The notes under the pieces: generated by a model
Database searches by the model: none
Seen by the model: the letters and a program-made list of their open reading frames with translations, nothing else
Told to the model about the DNA's origin: nothing
Part shown: positions 62,945-64,000 of the stretch, in pieces
Numbering within the stretch: position 1 is the stretch's first letter
How the letters are laid out: every line of letters begins with the position of its first letter
Assembly (NCBI RefSeq): GCF_010994755.1
Contig: NZ_WHSB02000003.1
Coordinates: forward strand, 62,001 to 126,000
DNA: 64,000 bases
Origin: Shinella lacus
Lineage (GTDB): Bacteria; Pseudomonadota; Alphaproteobacteria; Rhizobiales; Rhizobiaceae
Reading direction: 5' to 3'
Program-made: the position numbers and the translations under genes

Positions 62945-63726
62945 GTCCTTCCGCGGCGCATGCCGAAGAGCAGGCCGGCAACGATGATGAGCGAGGTCGC
63001 GATGAAGAGCAGCGTGCCGACGGCGGCGACCGTCGGGTCGGCGTCGCGGGTGATCGAGGTGTAGATCTGCACCGGCAGGGTCTTCAGGTACGGGCTCGTG
63101 ATGAACAGCGCGACGATGATCTCGTCGAACGAGGTGATGAAGGCGAAGAGCGCGCCGGAGAGGATGCCCGGCAGGATCAGCGGCAGCGTCACCGTGCGGA
63201 AGACGGTGAGCCGCCCGGCGCCGAGGCTCGATGCGGCGGTCTCCAGTCGGCGGTCGAAGACTTCAAGGCTCGCCTGCACGGCGATCAGCACGAAGGGGAT
63301 GGCGAGCATGGTATGCGCCAGCACGAAGCCGACGACGGTTCCGACCAGATGTGCGTCGAGATAGACCGCATAGATGCCGATCGCCAGCACCACGCCGGGC
63401 ACGACCATGGGCGTGATCAGCAAGGCCCTGAGCAGCCCGCCGGTGCGCGCCGCAGCCCTCGTCACGCCGAACGCGGCGAGCGTGCCGACCACGGTCGCGA
63501 CGACGGCGACGATGAGCGCGATGATCAGCGAATTGGTGAAGCTCGTCGTCCAGTCGGGATTGCTGAAGAAGTTGGCGTACCATTGCCAGGAGAAGCCCAC
63601 CGGCGGGAAGGCCAGCGACTTGTTGCCGTTGAACGACATCGGAATGACCACCAGCGTCGGCGCCAAGAGCAGCACGGCGACAAGCAGGCAGAACAGGCCG
63701 AGGAAAACGCGCGGGAAGGAGGGCAT
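62941..63726 (-). CDS. Polyamine-type ABC transporter permease (PotC-like)
   Basis: A 261-residue permease with six membrane segments and the EAA loop LETAASSLGAGRLTVFRTVTLPLILPG. It follows the other permease by five bases and overlaps the ATPase gene. PotC-type C-subunit of the importer. Confidence 0.92.
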   Translation of the reverse strand: MPSFPRVFLGLFCLLVAVLLLAPTLVVIPMSFNGNKSLAFPPVGFSWQWYANFFSNPDWTTSFTNSLIIALIVAVVATVVGTLAAFGVTRAAARTGGLLRALLITPMVVPGVVLAIGIYAVYLDAHLVGTVVGFVLAHTMLAIPFVLIAVQASLEVFDRRLETAASSLGAGRLTVFRTVTLPLILPGILSGALFAFITSFDEIIVALFITSPYLKTLPVQIYTSITRDADPTVAAVGTLLFIATSLIIVAGLLFGMRRGRT

Positions 63727-63731
63727 AGGTC

Positions 63732-64000
63732 TCAGGCCTCCCTGCGATTGCTGGTGTGTTTCTGGCGCATCAGCGGCGCTGCGATGGCGAGCAGCAGGAA
63801 GGTCGCGACCAGAAGCACCACGCCCATGGCGCCGCCGCGGCCCCAGTTGAGCAGGCTCAGCACCTGGTTCTGTACGAGCGACGACAGCATGGTGCTGCGC
63901 GGGCCACCAAGAAGGGCCGGCGTGATGTAGAAGCCGAGCGACAGGATGAAGACGATGATCGCGCCGGCATAGACGCCGGGCAGCGATAGCGGCACGTAGA
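63732..64000 (-). CDS. Polyamine-type ABC transporter permease (PotB-like), C-terminal part
   Basis: The frame is open to the window end, so the start lies outside. The visible 89 residues begin YVPLSLPGVYAGAII and hold the last membrane segments; SLPGVYAGAIIVFILSLG is the end of the conserved EAA-loop region. It is the first visible gene of the importer operon; the binding protein is probably outside the window. Confidence 0.85.
   Translation of the reverse strand, partial: YVPLSLPGVYAGAIIVFILSLGFYITPALLGGPRSTMLSSLVQNQVLSLLNWGRGGAMGVVLLVATFLLLAIAAPLMRQKHTSNRREA

Noticed and set aside
1-64000. tRNA, rRNA, CRISPR arrays, transposases or phage genes
   Set aside because: No sequence with such features was recognised in the window; the mobile-type signal is limited to the repABC cassette and the RIME-like repeat.

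Overview
The window reads as part of a secondary replicon (repABC chromid or megaplasmid) of a Rhizobiales bacterium of the Rhizobium/Agrobacterium/Sinorhizobium/Shinella type. Evidence: a complete repA-repB-repC cassette with an antisense-RNA-like repB-repC gap at 43.5-47.3 kb, high-GC coding sequence, a rhizobial intergenic mosaic element (RIME-like) at 13.9-14.0 kb, a C-P bond catabolic locus (PhnW/PhnY/PhnA) whose catalytic residue numbers coincide with those recalled for the Sinorhizobium meliloti enzymes, and family members such as UPF0314 and DUF6074 known mainly from rhizobia. Two translation-related genes (a pseudouridine synthase and prmB) lie on the same stretch, which favours a chromid. 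No rRNA, tRNA, CRISPR array, insertion sequence or prophage was seen.

Layout: 0-7.5 kb, end of an alpha/beta hydrolase, a LysR regulator and a divergent oligopeptide-type ABC importer operon that contains a DMSP-lyase-like (DddQ-type) cupin gene. 7.5-9.4 kb, pseudouridine synthase and PrmB. 9.4-14 kb, a dimethylglycine/sarcosine-dehydrogenase-like flavoprotein with DeoR-type and GbdR-like regulators. 14-23.6 kb, a 2-aminoethylphosphonate (AEP) import and degradation locus (phnSTU, phnW-phnA-phnY and a LysR regulator) sharing a 28-bp regulatory element. 23.8-32 kb, organosulfur functions: SfnB-like flavoprotein, Rrf2 regulator, tauABC-like and metNIQ-like importers. 32.3-34.2 kb, SDR plus AraC pair. 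34.2-38.1 kb, gabT-gabD with a MerR-XRE-cupin regulator. 38.1-38.7 kb, VapBC. 38.8-43 kb, homogentisate pathway (hmgA, fahA, maiA, MarR). 43-47.7 kb, replication and partition. 47.7-48.9 kb, LysE exporter and UPF0303. 49-55.4 kb, a DctB/DctD-like two-component system followed by a tctCBA tripartite tricarboxylate transporter. 55.5-58.8 kb, AraC regulator and TonB siderophore receptor. 58.9-64 kb, an LLM flavoprotein and a polyamine-type ABC importer with a PuuB-like oxidase and a cupin (cut by the window end).

How it works together: most modules pair an importer with the enzymes that consume its cargo and with a local regulator. AEP is taken up by PhnSTU, transaminated by PhnW to phosphonoacetaldehyde, oxidised by PhnY to phosphonoacetate and cleaved by PhnA to acetate and phosphate. 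GABA goes to succinate through GabT/GabD. Homogentisate goes to fumarate and acetoacetate through HmgA, MaiA and FahA. Many control regions contain clear dyads or repeats, described individually. The least explained module is the DddQ-like cupin embedded by translational coupling in an ABC-importer operon.
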